This document shows positions 22,633-33,210 of a stretch of DNA of 64,000 nt, one piece after another. How positions within the stretch are numbered: position 1 is the stretch's first letter; the number at the start of each line of letters is the position of its first letter. A program made the translations under genes and the position numbers. Source of the stretch: Oryza sativa Japonica Group (lineage: Eukaryota > Streptophyta > Magnoliopsida > Poales > Poaceae); the NCBI RefSeq assembly GCF_034140825.1, contig NC_089046.1, forward strand, positions 23,172,501-23,236,500, read 5' to 3'. The notes beneath the pieces were generated by a model. That model was not told the DNA's origin. It did not search any database and saw nothing but the letters and a program-made list of their open reading frames with translations.

Positions 22633-25225
22633 ATGGCGCCGCCGCCCGCCGCCGCGACCTCCTCGTCGTCCTCCTACACCGACACCTCGGGCTCCTCCTC
22701 GGACTCGTCCTCGTCCTCGGGGAGCGACCGACGCCGACGCCGCGCCCGCCACCGCAGCGGCCACCGGAAGGATGCCGCGGCGGCGGCGGCGTCCTCGTCG
22801 TCGGCGCTGAAGGCGCGCAAGGACCGGAGGTCACGCCACAAGCGGCGCCGGAGGGAGCGGCGGCGGTCCCCGTCCGACGACGACAGCTACAGGCGAGGCT
22901 CTCCCCCTCCTCCTCCTCCTCCTCATCCTTCCTTTCTAGGTTTCTTGTGCTAGGGTTAGGCCCAGATCGATCTCGTGATCTGTGAGGTAGGGGATACGGC
23001 GATGTTGGTGGTGGATTACATCCAGATCAACGGTTTGACGGGATTCGATGGGTGGATTAGCATCGGTGAATGAATTTTGCTCGTTAGCTCCTCTGATAGT
23101 TCATCTTGACCCATGATTGACGCTACATCAGGAGTGGTATTAAGGGGATAACGAATTAGTTGCACAAGGACGTGAAGAATTTTCGGTTGTTTTACAACTA
23201 ACAAAGGATTTATTTGTTCAGTTTGGTTTGGTCGTGCCTTACTTGAGCAACGAGAGCCCTAACCGTGAGAAAAATTTTAGGATTTCACTTCAACTTGATA
23301 CTTCATCCGTTTCATAATGTAAGACTTTCTAGCATTGTCCATATTCATGTAGATGCTAATGAATCTAGACATATATGTGTGCCTAGATTCATTAGCATAT
23401 GTATGAATGTGGACAATGCTAGAAAGTCTTACATTATGAAATGGAGGGAGTAGTAATGAGCACTGAATGCTAGCTCGAATCTACATGGTTTGGAGAATTT
23501 CTGTGATGTACTTTTTCAATGTGTAACAATCGCAACAGTAGTAGGACAAAGCCTCATTCCTTCCTAGTTTAATAGTCAGTGATCGGTTCTATCAGCAGTA
23601 GGACAAGGATTTCTTAGATATGATTTGAGCTCACTATTGAAGATGAGTGTTCGCATCTCCATTTAAAATTCCTTTTCAGTCAGTTAAATATTCTGTAAGC
23701 CTGAGAGGGTGGCAATCCATGGCATTTACCGGAGCTATGATGCTTTGTTCTTTTGAATTCAATTTATCTGTGATTAGGAGCTATCATGGCATCAAGTTTA
23801 GGCAGCTAAAGCATAGTTCAGAATCTAGGTACCAGGGAAATTTTGAAACAAAAAATGCCATAGTCTTGCATTACATTGTTACGGCTTGAATCATTCAATT
23901 GGATGACATTGATCGGCATAGCAACAAGTTTTTCCCTAGTTTTAGCCTTCAAGCTGTCTTGGCTTTCTCTGCTACACTGAAAAAAATAGAGATATTTTGC
24001 TTCTTGCGAAACTTGTATTCCTGTTTGCTTTATGCCACCACTGTTATTTTGAAGTTTCTGGTGCTTTTTGTAGTAGCTCAAGCTCTTACGACAGTGAACA
24101 TGAGGGCAAATCATGCAAGCACAAGAAGAGCAGATCATCAAGGAAGGTACTGCCCCATCAATGCATTCATATTTGATTTCTCATTTAGATTTTTTCTCCA
24201 TGCGTCGAATATGTGGCCTCATTGTATTTACTTACCTGACAGTCTAGGGAGAGGGAGCGAAGCAAGGATAGGCATTCTAAACGAGACAAGAGCAAACATA
24301 AAGAGGTAAAAATCCTATTTATTCAGAAAATACCTTTTTCTTGGTTTAACTTTTCAGTGAATTGAATCTGTGTTGCATGTAATAATCACTCTCTAGAAAT
24401 CAGCAAGTGTTGGTTGCATACTTGCGTTTGATTGCTGTTACAGTGCCATGCTATATCTATTAATAGAAATCTACAGGGTCATGTCTTATGAAGTAGATGT
24501 GTAGACTTAAAATATATGTGGTTTACATTTAAATACAAGAGGTCCTTATATATCTTGCTGCCTGTTTCTGGGTTGGCTCTTTGACATTGGAGCTGGGATT
24601 CGTGAACGGGTGACAACATGGTGGATTGGCTTGCTGGTTGGCTTGTTGGTTGATTGGTTGGTTTTGTTCTCTTCAATGCGGGAGCTCTACACAGAAGAAA
24701 GATAGTGAACGTACTAGTGGCCCTGTGCAGCTCTCCAAGGTATATTAGATACTTGGCTTTACATTTTTCTTTTCTATTTGTTTTATTTAACATATGAAAC
24801 ATTCTTTATTCTGTAAATCAGTTTCTTGGACGTGACAAGGATGAAGGTGTTCAAAGGAGTGCAATCTCTGGTAAAAAGGTGAGAATAGTCTCTTGACCTC
24901 TTCAATGTACACCTTTTGAATTGTACAATAGAGGGGGGGAGGGGGGGGTGCCTGTTGAAATAAAAAATCTTCTGATCAAAGTAAGGTTATGAAATATGAA
25001 CAATTTTACAGTATCCAAACTGTTCCATCGGTTGTTAAATTCAATAAAACAGAATGGGCTACCTCGCATATGCCCCCCCTCATAACAAATTATTTTAGGA
25101 AAGCAAAAGATTTGATGCATTTGCATTGACAGATAATGATGAAACTTGAGAAATCCAAGGAAGACAAGCAGGCAGAGAGCAAGCGCAATGAATTGTTGAA
25201 GTTTCTGAATGCAAGTTATGATTGA
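22633..25225 (+). CDS. Small arginine/serine-rich nuclear protein (SR-like)
   Basis: The six-exon model is 22633-22892, 24077-24146 (or from 24074), 24243-24305, 24695-24739, 24822-24878 and 25133-25225. It totals 588 bases, or 195 residues, with every join in frame. The N-terminal half is serine runs and RS/RR blocks (residues ~13-110: KDRRSRHKRRRRERRRS, SRERERSKDRHSKRDKSK). The C-terminal ~55 residues look like a conserved folded motif (QLSKFLGRDKDEG ... KRNELLKFLNASYD). Composition suggests a nuclear protein in pre-mRNA processing; I recognise the C-terminal motif only as a conserved plant protein of uncertain role. The start ATG lies in CTCCATGG within GC-rich leader sequence. The first donor is CAG|GCGAGG (GC-AG) and its acceptor is a TAGTAG tandem, giving an optional extra Ser. 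A Stowaway MITE lies inside intron 1. The next gene (TBL, minus strand) converges on it. Confidence 0.85.
23301..23450. mobile_element. Stowaway-type MITE forming a near-perfect hairpin
   Basis: This 150-bp element starts CTTCATCCGTTTCATAATG and ends in the complement before GGAGGGAG, flanked by TA. The two arms are complementary over almost their whole length, including AGACTTTCTAGCATTGTCCA. It lies in intron 1 of the SR-like gene. Confidence 0.9.
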
Positions 25226-26681
25226 CAGTTTGTTGGAAGTGCTGTCATTTGCTGCCTTTTGGATTTGTCTTGATACTACCGCTTAGTCCACCAGTGCTGT
25301 TGGTTATATTTACAAGTTTTTTGTTCCCTGTTATTCTAGTTATGGCATGACCGTCTGTGTTCATGCCAGCACTTAGATAGTTGTCGCATCACCGTTGTCA
25401 CTAAAAACTATTACATTTGATCCTGGGCTGATAATGTTTTCAATTTTCATGTTATTACTAGCATATGCATTTGAGTGTTTCCCGATATTTTTTACTCAAG
25501 TGTAAATTTCTCCCTTTGCTGTTTCTGTATGGTTAAGCTTTTTTTCACTAGGGATTAGCTGCTCGTTTAGCTGTTTACTGATAGGAAAGACTTCCAATTG
25601 GTCTTCTCACATGAAATCGCACTCGTTTAGATTCATGAAAATTATTAGTCGTTGAAATTATGGCTGAGTGGTAAACACGGTCTATTTGAGTTGTTCAACG
25701 TATGGCTCGTATCTCTCGATGACCTTTTTGCAACAGGGCACCTTCAAATATTGACAACTTGGCATTGAGGGTGCGGTTGACTACATCAAAGTCCAGACTT
25801 GTAGGCCTTCTGGAATCATACCAAACATTGCAAAGAGCATATAATTCCGCAGAAAATTTCAGATCATTTTGAAACCTTCGAGTCGATCAGTTCAACCATA
25901 TTTTTTTAAAAAAAAAAATCGCAAAGAAACGATTATACGATCGCTTGCCATTGGTAGTCTGGTAGAGACCCTCATCACTTGTGTTTGTGTTGCTGATTAT
26001 GGTTGACAATTTCACTTGTGTTTCTTCTTCTTCTTTTTGTGTGGGTGTTTTTTTTTTTGGGGGGGGGGGGGGGGGGGTGGGGGGGGGGTGCGAACAATTT
26101 CTTGTCTGTTTCTGGTAAATAATAAATATATTTGTTTGCACTGAACAACACAGGTGATGAACAATTTTAGCAAAGAATTATTTTACATGCTTTGCCACTC
26201 TTGTCCAGACTTGTAGGCAATAGCCTATAAGTACTACCTTTGTTAAAAAATATAAGAGATTTTGACCATATAATTATGTGGGTACTACATAGTTTAGCTA
26301 CATCTAGCATTTGTTAGAGTACATGATGAACAAACTGGCCGTGATTTTCTTTTATTTTCTTTAAATTCTGTAGCCAGAAACCATGTAATAAATCTCCATG
26401 AAAAAAGTGATATCATCATAATTTAGAAAAAGAATCTAGTAACGGAAAACGGTATAGTGTACAAACTCATGTCTGAATCTACACAAGAATTTCATTTTCA
26501 GTCCTGAAGAATGATGGGGTGCGTGTATGTGTGTGGCTAATCCCAGAAAAGTACAGAAACTTATTGAAGGGTTATTACAGATTTACATGAAAAATAGCTG
26601 CTTTTATCAGATGATGATAACATCAGATAAAATGGTTAGAGCTTATCAAAAGAAAAATGTGTTGACTATGGCAGCAGGCAG
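25226..26681. other. Shared 3' region of two convergent genes
   Basis: This gap holds the 3' UTRs of the SR-like gene (+) and the TBL gene (-). It contains a T11 run followed by about 30 G interrupted by one T (26048-26090). Nothing else was recognised. Confidence 0.5.
26048..26090. repeat. Poly-T/poly-G homopolymer tract
   Basis: A run of T is followed directly by two long G runs separated by a single T. Runs this long are error-prone in sequencing, so the exact length is uncertain. The G-rich strand could form a G-quadruplex. Confidence 0.8.
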
Positions 26682-28491
26682 CTACAATTGAGCAGCCAGG
26701 ATCTCATTCCATGTGTCTGGAACACCAGGAAGGCACCAGTGCAAGCAATCCTGGACCCCTCCTCTACCTCTGATGCTGTACCTGGATATATGCCCTTCAT
26801 CCCTCAGCCGCGAAATCGCGGTGATATCCAAGAGCTTGATTCCGGTGCCTCTCACCGCTTCCTCGGCTTCGGCATCGTCAGAACGATTCCGAAACACCGA
26901 ATTCCCCTTGGATAAAGGGTTTTTGTTGTCACATGTTCCTCCAGTGTTCCACTCACCATTGAAGAAATGCCTGGGTGACAATGACCTGTAGAAGACCTTC
27001 AGATGGGGGTACCTTGGAAGCTCATCATCCAGCCACCTGACAACATTGTGGATGGTGAAGTTCTTCGCCTTCCAGATGACGGCGATATCCCGGTCATGGC
27101 TCGGTGCCCCGGAGACGTACATTTGCCACCGGTTCGCCTTCATCTTCCCCCGGTTCCAGTGGTGCCCGGTGTTCAGAATTATCACATGAAACCTGTGGAG
27201 GTTCTTCTGAAGAAATGCAGGAGGGCGGTCTAGGTGCATTGCATAGCCGGTTGCCTGATCAGACCTCCTGAGAGGCTCCAGATCACAGAGCGTTGCTGAC
27301 CAGTAGTAGAGGATGGTGGTGTTGGTTCTTCGGAACCGGTATGCCCAACCTTCCGGTCTCTTAGCGTGGCGCGCAACGACAAGGCTGTAGCGTTTACCGA
27401 CATCTTCGACATGCGAGTGATCATCCCCACCTGTGAGCATGCACATCATGGACTGGAACATCTGCCTCCCCAAGGAGTCACCTACAAAAGCAATGGTTTT
27501 GTCCTGCATCCTGAGGCATGTTAGGATTAGCATGACCTGAAAGACAGAGAAAAGGATGCAGAAGAAGAAGAATGTGTTGATTAACTGTTTCTTGCAGAAT
27601 GTAGACTTACCTTTTCAAGAACTGGGAGGCTTGGAATTCTGGCATGTCACAGCCTTCAGGCTGCCATCTGAATTTCTCATAAGCGAAATCCTTTCGTTGT
27701 GTCAATCTGCAAGCCCAGCTATCAGAGAGCCATTTTTTGCAGCTGAGACCAGAATATAATGGTCTGCTGTCATCAGGAACCCATCTTCCATTCCTGTAGT
27801 CACATTCTGCTAGACAGATGAAGAAAGCATCAGAAGAAACAGCATTGCATTAGAGCTGCAGAAACTTCTGACTAGTAACCGGTTTTGCTAGGCAAATCTG
27901 TGAGTTGAGTAGGATTTAAAGGAACATTGTCCTCTTTGAGCAAGTTTATACCAATTTAGTAAAAAAAATTATCTTATTTACATTTTTAAGGGGATATTTC
28001 TATAACAGACATTATATTGGATCATAATCAGAGAGATGTTGGCCATGACCTTTCTTCTCAGGAGGTGATGCTTCCCTTTTACCAGTGACGTTTTCTGCTT
28101 CATGAACTACAGACTGAGGTGGAGATGCAGCAGTAGCTTCCCTTCCTACTTCATCTACTAACTGCACTAATGGATCCAAGCTAGAAAAAATTTCTTCCTT
28201 GGAGATATCATGATCTATATACTTGGATTGAACTGAAGAAATTTACAGAAAAATGTCAGTGCAAAGAACAACACATAGAAAAAAACTCAATTAGAGAATG
28301 GATATCAGCTGTTGAGCTTGCAAAATGAGAGGACCTGGATGGCTCAAAGCCAATGGCTCTGATCGGAGGAGCTCGCCGCGATTTCGCAGCGATCCCTTCT
28401 CCCATTTCCATGTCAGGAGCACCACAAGGAGGGCAAGACAGACAAGCTTGAGCTGCTTGAACCTCAGACCATTCAGATTCACCAATCTCAT
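26682..28491 (-). CDS. Trichome birefringence-like (TBL) polysaccharide O-acetyltransferase
   Basis: Proteins of this family transfer acetyl groups to cell-wall polysaccharides (often xylan) in the Golgi. The four-exon model is 28491-28335, 28232-28050, 27806-27611 and 27510-26682, totalling 454 residues in frame. Residues ~17-31 ([15 protein letters not shown]) form a single N-terminal signal anchor, as in type II Golgi proteins. A variable linker follows, then the TBL domain ([36 protein letters not shown]). The PC-esterase domain carries the GDS motif (FVGDSLGRQ) with the catalytic Ser, and the C-terminal DXXH motif (DCLHWCLPG). All expected motifs are intact. Exon 2 has two in-phase donors 33 bases apart (ends 28050 or 28083). 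The leader upstream of the ATG carries a retroposon insertion at 29430-29632. Which polysaccharide it acetylates cannot be told from sequence. Confidence 0.93.
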
Positions 28492-30355
28492 CCCTTTACT
28501 GTGCTCTGAAGCAAACCCCTGTTCTTTTTCAGGACTGAATTGTGCTCACAAGACATCAACTGCAGATAAAATAGAGGTTCTCTGAATTCTGTTGGTCAGG
28601 CAATCAGGCAGCTGCATCATACAAGAAGAATGTAGACAATAAGTAAAAAAAGGTGAGTTCAGATTAATGCTACCACACCTAACATTAACAAAAAAAAATA
28701 GGTGCTTGTTTTTCAAGAAGAATGCATGTGGTAAGTTTGGTACAGAGTAGAGATCAAAGCAGTAAACAGCAGTTGTGATCGGTTCGGTTGGGAAGGCATA
28801 AACATCTTCCTAATTAGAATTAAAGAGTTGCAGGTGAGGCTGAAGCTGGATGGTGGCAAGTTCAGCTTTGCAGACTCAAAGCTCACACCTTTCATGACCA
28901 GAATTAGTTATATTCTAGTCACAAAGTGCTGCAGTTTCAAGGTCAGGAAAAATAAACAAGACCGCGCACTCCGACCGATTCGAGACTTGGAACTTTTGAC
29001 GAACTATAGATCTTGAACATGTCAAAGTTCATCAAAGAAGAGCATGACTTGACGGAATTTATCAGGAAAACATTGTGAACGAAATTTCTAGCAGCCCATT
29101 GCAAGAAAACAGAAGCTCCCCAAAGAAGTGGCCCCATCAAATTTCATCCAATCCTGGTTCAGTTAATTTCCTTTGATAGGTTGTTTGCTTCTTCCCGGGC
29201 TCAAAATTGAAAACGAGGAAGTTCACAACCAAAACGCTTGTATCCTGACACAGGACGATGAATCGAACTGAATTCGAGACGAACACACCAAGAAGGCGAG
29301 ACGGCAGCAGGACAAGCAGCAGAGCAAAGAAACCAGGCGAGAAGGGAGACAGATACTGACCAAGAACCGGAGCTCGCCGTCGCCGTCGCCATCGCCGGCG
29401 AGCAGGACGACCACGAAGCTCACCTCACCTTTTTATTTTTTTTTACTAAATCACCGGGGGTAGAGAATCCCTACCTGAATATATTATTGAGCCAAATGAT
29501 CTTACACGGGGCAGGCTTCACCTACGCAAGCGCAGAAGCTCTAGATTATATGAGAATAGAGTACACGTGGAATACAAAAGAGGAGAGAACAAATAAAGAA
29601 AAACCTCCCAGGAGATAACTATTGATGACCAAGAAGCTCACCTCACCTTGATCCTCCTGCCAAAAGCCCAAAGGTTTCGGTGTGGCTGTGGTGGTTGTAG
29701 TGCGGTGAGGGCGGTGGTGGTGGTGGTGAGATGGAGAGAGAGAAGGTGACGTGACGTGGGGTGCACGTACGGTAACGGTACGGCAATGCCAAAGCTTGGA
29801 TCACTCCGGAAAAGGGATTAACCGAGGTGGTGGTGGTGATGTGTACGAGGAGGAAGAAGGAGGAGGCGTCGCGTAGAATGGAATCGATAGCAAAAATGGA
29901 GATCGAGTATTATCAGAGTGGTTGGTGGTTAGGCATGCACGTCAGGATTTCAAGATAGCGTCAGAGAGTATCATCTGTCGAATCATCAGGCATTCAACCA
30001 TTTTAGGCTTTGCCGTTCACCGCACCTTGGCTGTATATCCCCACGGTCTCTCTCAACTATACACTATACGAGGCCGGCAGCCACCGATGGTCCATCAATT
30101 CTTCACACACTTTATTTTCGGATCAGAGATATTGAACTAATCAGACTGTAATACCAATTATAGAGTCATAAATAGTCTTTTCTTAAAAAAAACTAAACAA
30201 TGAGGTGAGGGCTCTCCCACTTATATATTAGGTCTCTTGCCTTTCTACAACTCAATATGGGACTATTTCAACAAGAAATACTCTATACAACTCATTCTCT
30301 AATATTATGTTTGATTGTTTGCAATATTAATTCTATCCTTAGCCCGTATAAGCTA
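28492..30355. other. 5' leader and promoter region of the TBL gene, then intergenic
   Basis: This stretch lies upstream of the TBL start codon. It includes GC-rich leader-like sequence (29330-29415), the 203-bp retroposon insertion, and GGT/GGA-rich purine sequence (29690-29870) that is plausible as promoter. No separate gene is supported; short frames on the minus strand near 29200-29420 have no conserved feature. Confidence 0.45.
29430..29632 (-). mobile_element. Short retroposon insertion (truncated LINE or SINE) with target duplication
   Basis: This 203-bp insert begins on the plus strand with a T-rich tail (TTTTTATTTTTTTTTA), i.e. a poly-A tail in minus orientation. It is flanked by a perfect 15-base direct repeat GAAGCTCACCTCACC (29415-29429 and 29633-29647), which extends to about 20 bases with one mismatch. 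A tail plus a long target duplication is the mark of target-primed reverse transcription. No coding part remains. Confidence 0.8.
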
Positions 30356-30609
30356 CTCCATCCGTCCCAAAATATAAGTATTTTTGGACTTTGATACGGT
30401 TTCCGAGATGCTACTTTAACCAACAATATCTATAAAAAATAATATGTGTTTTAAATAAAAAGAGTTGCATATTACGATAGTTTGTTTAATAATAAATCTA
30501 GTTGCATTTTACATGATTGATCTTTTTTATTTTATTCTATTAATAGTTAAAGTTAAAAATGTTTGACTTGTCAGTATTCTAAAAATACTATATTTTAGGA
30601 CAGAGGGAG
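30356..30609. mobile_element. Stowaway-type MITE
   Basis: Ends are CTCCATCCGTCCCAAAATAT and the complementary ATATTTTAGGACAGAGGGAG, flanked by TA. Length is 254 bp. Confidence 0.88.
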
Positions 30610-30642
30610 TATCCAAGATAACTACAGCCTGACTAAGTACTA

Positions 30643-30727
30643 CCTCCGTCCCAAAATATAATAACTTCTAGACAACTATGTGTCCAGATTCATAGCTAAA
30701 AATGCTTATATTTTGGGACGGAGGGAG
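30643..30727. mobile_element. Short Stowaway-type MITE
   Basis: This 85-bp element has ends CTCCGTCCCAAAATATAA and its complement, flanked by TA, only 33 bp from the preceding Stowaway. Confidence 0.88.
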
Positions 30728-31369
30728 TAGATTCTAATGGAGTTGTTTGGTTGGTTGGATTGATTAGTCCTAGTTGCAGTGAGATGTTGTCTGGATGAAT
30801 GTACGAAATGATCATGTATTGAAGAGATCTTGTTTTGTTGGTTGCATTGAAGAGATTTTGTTTTGTTTGCTTGAGAATTTTGAGTTTAATCACCTCTTTT
30901 GTAAGGTGGTTAGAGTAGTACTCCTAGAATTCAACGTAACAAATTTCACTAAAAATTTATCCCACGTATACCAAGTCTTCTGGCTGATCGTGGTGAAGTT
31001 GTTAACTTTGTTTTCTTCTTATAATGTATCGACATGCAAAGAATTCTCCTTGTAATGTATGTTTTCCTCATACCACAGCTGCACCTCCTACTGTGTCTGA
31101 AGGCCAAGAAGACAAGGCGGTGTTGTGAAATAACTTGTCGGTGACGAGGCAACTGGACTGATTGCTAAACCACACCAATAATAGGATGGACAACTGGGTA
31201 GCAGACAAAACCCCAGAAGAAATTCGTAGTCCCAATGTTAACCCGATAGGTCTACGAACGGAGCGATAAATTCTGATTAAAAAAGAGCCGCGAACAATGT
31301 TAACCCGACAGGTCTACGAACGGAGTGATAAATTCTGATTAAAAAAGAGCTGCGAACAAGTACTTCCTC

Positions 31370-32328
31370 TATCCCATAAAAAACCAAGAGCGGGGCGGCC
31401 GGTGCAGTCCACGGGGGAGGTGGAGCGCCACCTCTCCTCCTCCTCTTCCTCCTCATCGTCCTCGTCGCACCACCCACACATCAGCCTCTAGATCTCGAGA
31501 GTTGGAGTGAGGCGGAGGCAGAGAAGGCCGGAAGGGCCGGCTCCCACCTATGAGCCATCAACGACGCCGTCTGGCCTATGCTTCGTCTCCGGGGCCCCCC
31601 ACTCTAGCACACGCCCTCCCAAAGTTTGCCACTCCCATCTTCGCGTCTAGTGCTGCCACCCACCGCGCTCCCGTATCTAGCACTCGGTGGAGACCGCCGA
31701 CAGTGCACTCCAGGACAGCGACCACCGCGGCGGCTGTCAGTGCCACAACGGCGAGCATTGTCCTCGCCGTGGCGACAAAGAAGGGAGAAGGATGGGAGGA
31801 GATGGGGGCGGGGGGCCACCACTTCGGCGGTCGCGCGTGGGGAGGAAGGGGAATAGGCGAGGTCCGTGATGAGGCTGCCACGCGAATGGGACCGTGCCAG
31901 CACCTGGTCGGCCTTCGCCTCCGTCGCCGGCTGCCTGGTCCGCCACCGCCTCAACCACCGGCCTCCTGGGCAAGCTCTGCCTCAGCCGCCCGTCGCTCGG
32001 GCTAGCTCGTCCTCCACCGTCGACCACCTCCGCGCTGCGGAGCCACTTGCCCGAGCGCATATGAGAGAGAGAGAGAGTGCGACCGGGGAGAGAGAGGTAT
32101 GACAGGTTGCCCAAGGGAGGTATTTTAATTTTTATTTTGCTGACTGAATTGTCACGTTGGCGCCACGTGTGCAAACTCAAGTAAAAACCGCTCAAAACAG
32201 TGTTGAGGGGGGTAATTCGTCCGATATTGAAAGTTTGGGATGAGCAATGTCTGGTTTTTAGGTTTAGGGGGTAATTCGGTCGTCCGCGATAGTTCCGCAA
32301 GGGGGGGGGGGATTCGTACTTTTTGGGG
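31370..32328. mobile_element. Mutator-like element remnant with GC-rich interior
   Basis: The right part (32090-32328) is homologous to the right end of the element at 50183-51325: both contain GAGGTATGACAGGT, CACGTTGGCGCCAC, AACACTGTT-like and ACCGCGATAGTTC-like blocks in the same order and end near ACTTTTT. The left terminus could not be identified, so the left bound is approximate. The GC-rich interior (31390-32060) gives overlapping arginine/proline-rich frames in several registers and no recognisable protein. It ends about 115 bp before the snoRNA-cluster promoter. Confidence 0.6.
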
Positions 32329-32442
32329 TAGCAAATAATGAAATTTCTAATCCAAAGCGGCTGATGGATGCTCTTAGCGTGAAAAGCCATCTCAGCCACC
32401 GGTGCGAGATCAGACGGTGGAGATTTATCAGGAGCCTAGAAC

Positions 32443-32475
32443 AAACCCTAGCCAAGAGCCCAAGAGCCTATAAAA
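32443..32475 (+). promoter_or_regulatory. Telo-box and TATA box of the snoRNA cluster
   Basis: A telo-box AAACCCTA at 32443-32450 is followed by TATAAAA at 32469-32475. A telo-box with TATA is the known promoter arrangement of many plant snoRNA and ribosomal-protein genes. Transcription would start near 32500, about 200 bases before the first snoRNA. Confidence 0.65.
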
Positions 32476-32522
32476 TCCAAAAGAAACCCTCCCCTCTCCA
32501 CCACCCAGCGAACCCCGCCGCC

Positions 32523-32717
32523 ATGGAATGCTCTCTCATTCAACTCCTCATCCTTCCAATCGATCTCCTCGACCTGCTATGCTCATCCCTTCGAAAAGTT
32601 CGATTCTTTTGCTCCAATCCTTTCGCTGTAGATTTGGTTTGGTTTTCTTTGCGTTTTGCTTTTGTTTTGGTCTCTCTTTTTTTCTTGGATCGATCTGTGT
32701 CTCCGATGATGATGTAA
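32523..32717 (+). other. Short open frame in the snoRNA leader (64 codons)
   Basis: An ATG in an ideal context (GCCGCCATGG) opens a 64-codon hydrophobic frame rich in Leu and Phe. It runs into the first snoRNA and ends in its C-box repeat. No family is recognised. The last part overlaps a structured RNA, so a real protein is doubtful; it could mark the host transcript as translated and unstable. Confidence 0.25.
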
Positions 32718-32783
32718 ATTTTTACTTTCGTTCTTCTGAAGTTGCAATGTGGAAGAACTATTTGGAGACCTGAACTGAGGGGG
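32700..32783 (+). ncRNA. U59: Box C/D snoRNA, U59 type (copy a)
   Basis: The RNA has a short terminal stem (TCTCC with GGGGG, including G-T pairs), C box GATGATGA at 32705, D' box CTGA at 32736-32739 and D box CTGA at 32775-32778. The 12 bases before D' (32724-32735, ACTTTCGTTCTT) are complementary to the conserved 18S rRNA segment AAGAACGAAAGT. By the five-base rule this directs 2'-O-methylation of the second of the two adenines after the G (AAGAA). That is the site assigned to human U59 (18S A1031) and yeast snR54 (A974), recalled from memory. Copy b lies about 510 bp downstream. Confidence 0.88.
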
Positions 32784-32845
32784 TTCCCATCGATCTAATC
32801 TTAATCCTCTTTTTTTTTTTGGTTTTTATAGTTTGGATCTGTGTG

Positions 32846-32917
32846 GATTCATGGATGATCCCAGTGAAGACTTGTGATGTTAAAAAAAGTAGTGGCCTGA
32901 TTCAAATCTGATGAGTC
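32846..32917 (+). ncRNA. Candidate box C/D snoRNA of unknown target
   Basis: A six-pair stem (GATTCA with TGAGTC, one G-T) flanks a near-consensus C box GATGATC (32854-32860) and a perfect D box CTGA (32908-32911). It sits between two convincing snoRNAs at a suitable distance. The bases before the D box have no rRNA match that I can recall, and the internal D' is poorly placed, so this is tentative. Confidence 0.35.
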
Positions 32918-33034
32918 ATATTATTATCACGCAGAGGGATCTTGAATATTTACGTTTTCGCCGAAAAAAAAGTTTATTTTTTGCATTTTATCTGCCAAGA
33001 TTCGATTTTTGATTGATTAGTTCAGCCCCTGCTG

Positions 33035-33125
33035 CTCCCAGTGACTGCTGCATGTTTTAAAGTTTCAGCCTTGTCTGAAGAATTACCAATCTGTTGATGA
33101 TACCCATACACATGTTCTGAGGGAG
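33035..33125 (+). ncRNA. Box C/D snoRNA, snoR41Y-like
   Basis: The terminal stem CTCCC/GGGAG encloses a weak C box (GTGACTG at 33041), D' box CTGA at 33075-33078, a perfect C' box TGATGA near 33095 and D box CTGA at 33117-33120. Fourteen bases before D' (33060-33073, AAGTTTCAGCCTTG) are complementary to the conserved 18S rRNA segment CAAGGCTGAAACTT. The five-base rule selects the first G of the GG pair, which is the site of yeast snR41 (18S G1126) and plant snoR41Y as I remember them. The degenerate C box is the only weak point. Confidence 0.75.
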
Positions 33126-33210
33126 ATTTTGGGACAATTTTGAATTAATTAGTTTCTTTTTTTCTATTCTGATGTTTCTGAATTTGCAAGATTGTTTTTG
33201 GTTAGTGTTC

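Noticed and set aside
22893-22939. Extending SR-like exon 1 to the GT donor at 22940
   Set aside because: The phase then reads the next exon in a frame without RS repeats and breaks the conserved C-terminus.
29201-29423. Short hydrophobic or proline-poor frames upstream of TBL
   Set aside because: They overlap the probable TBL leader on both registers and show no conserved feature.
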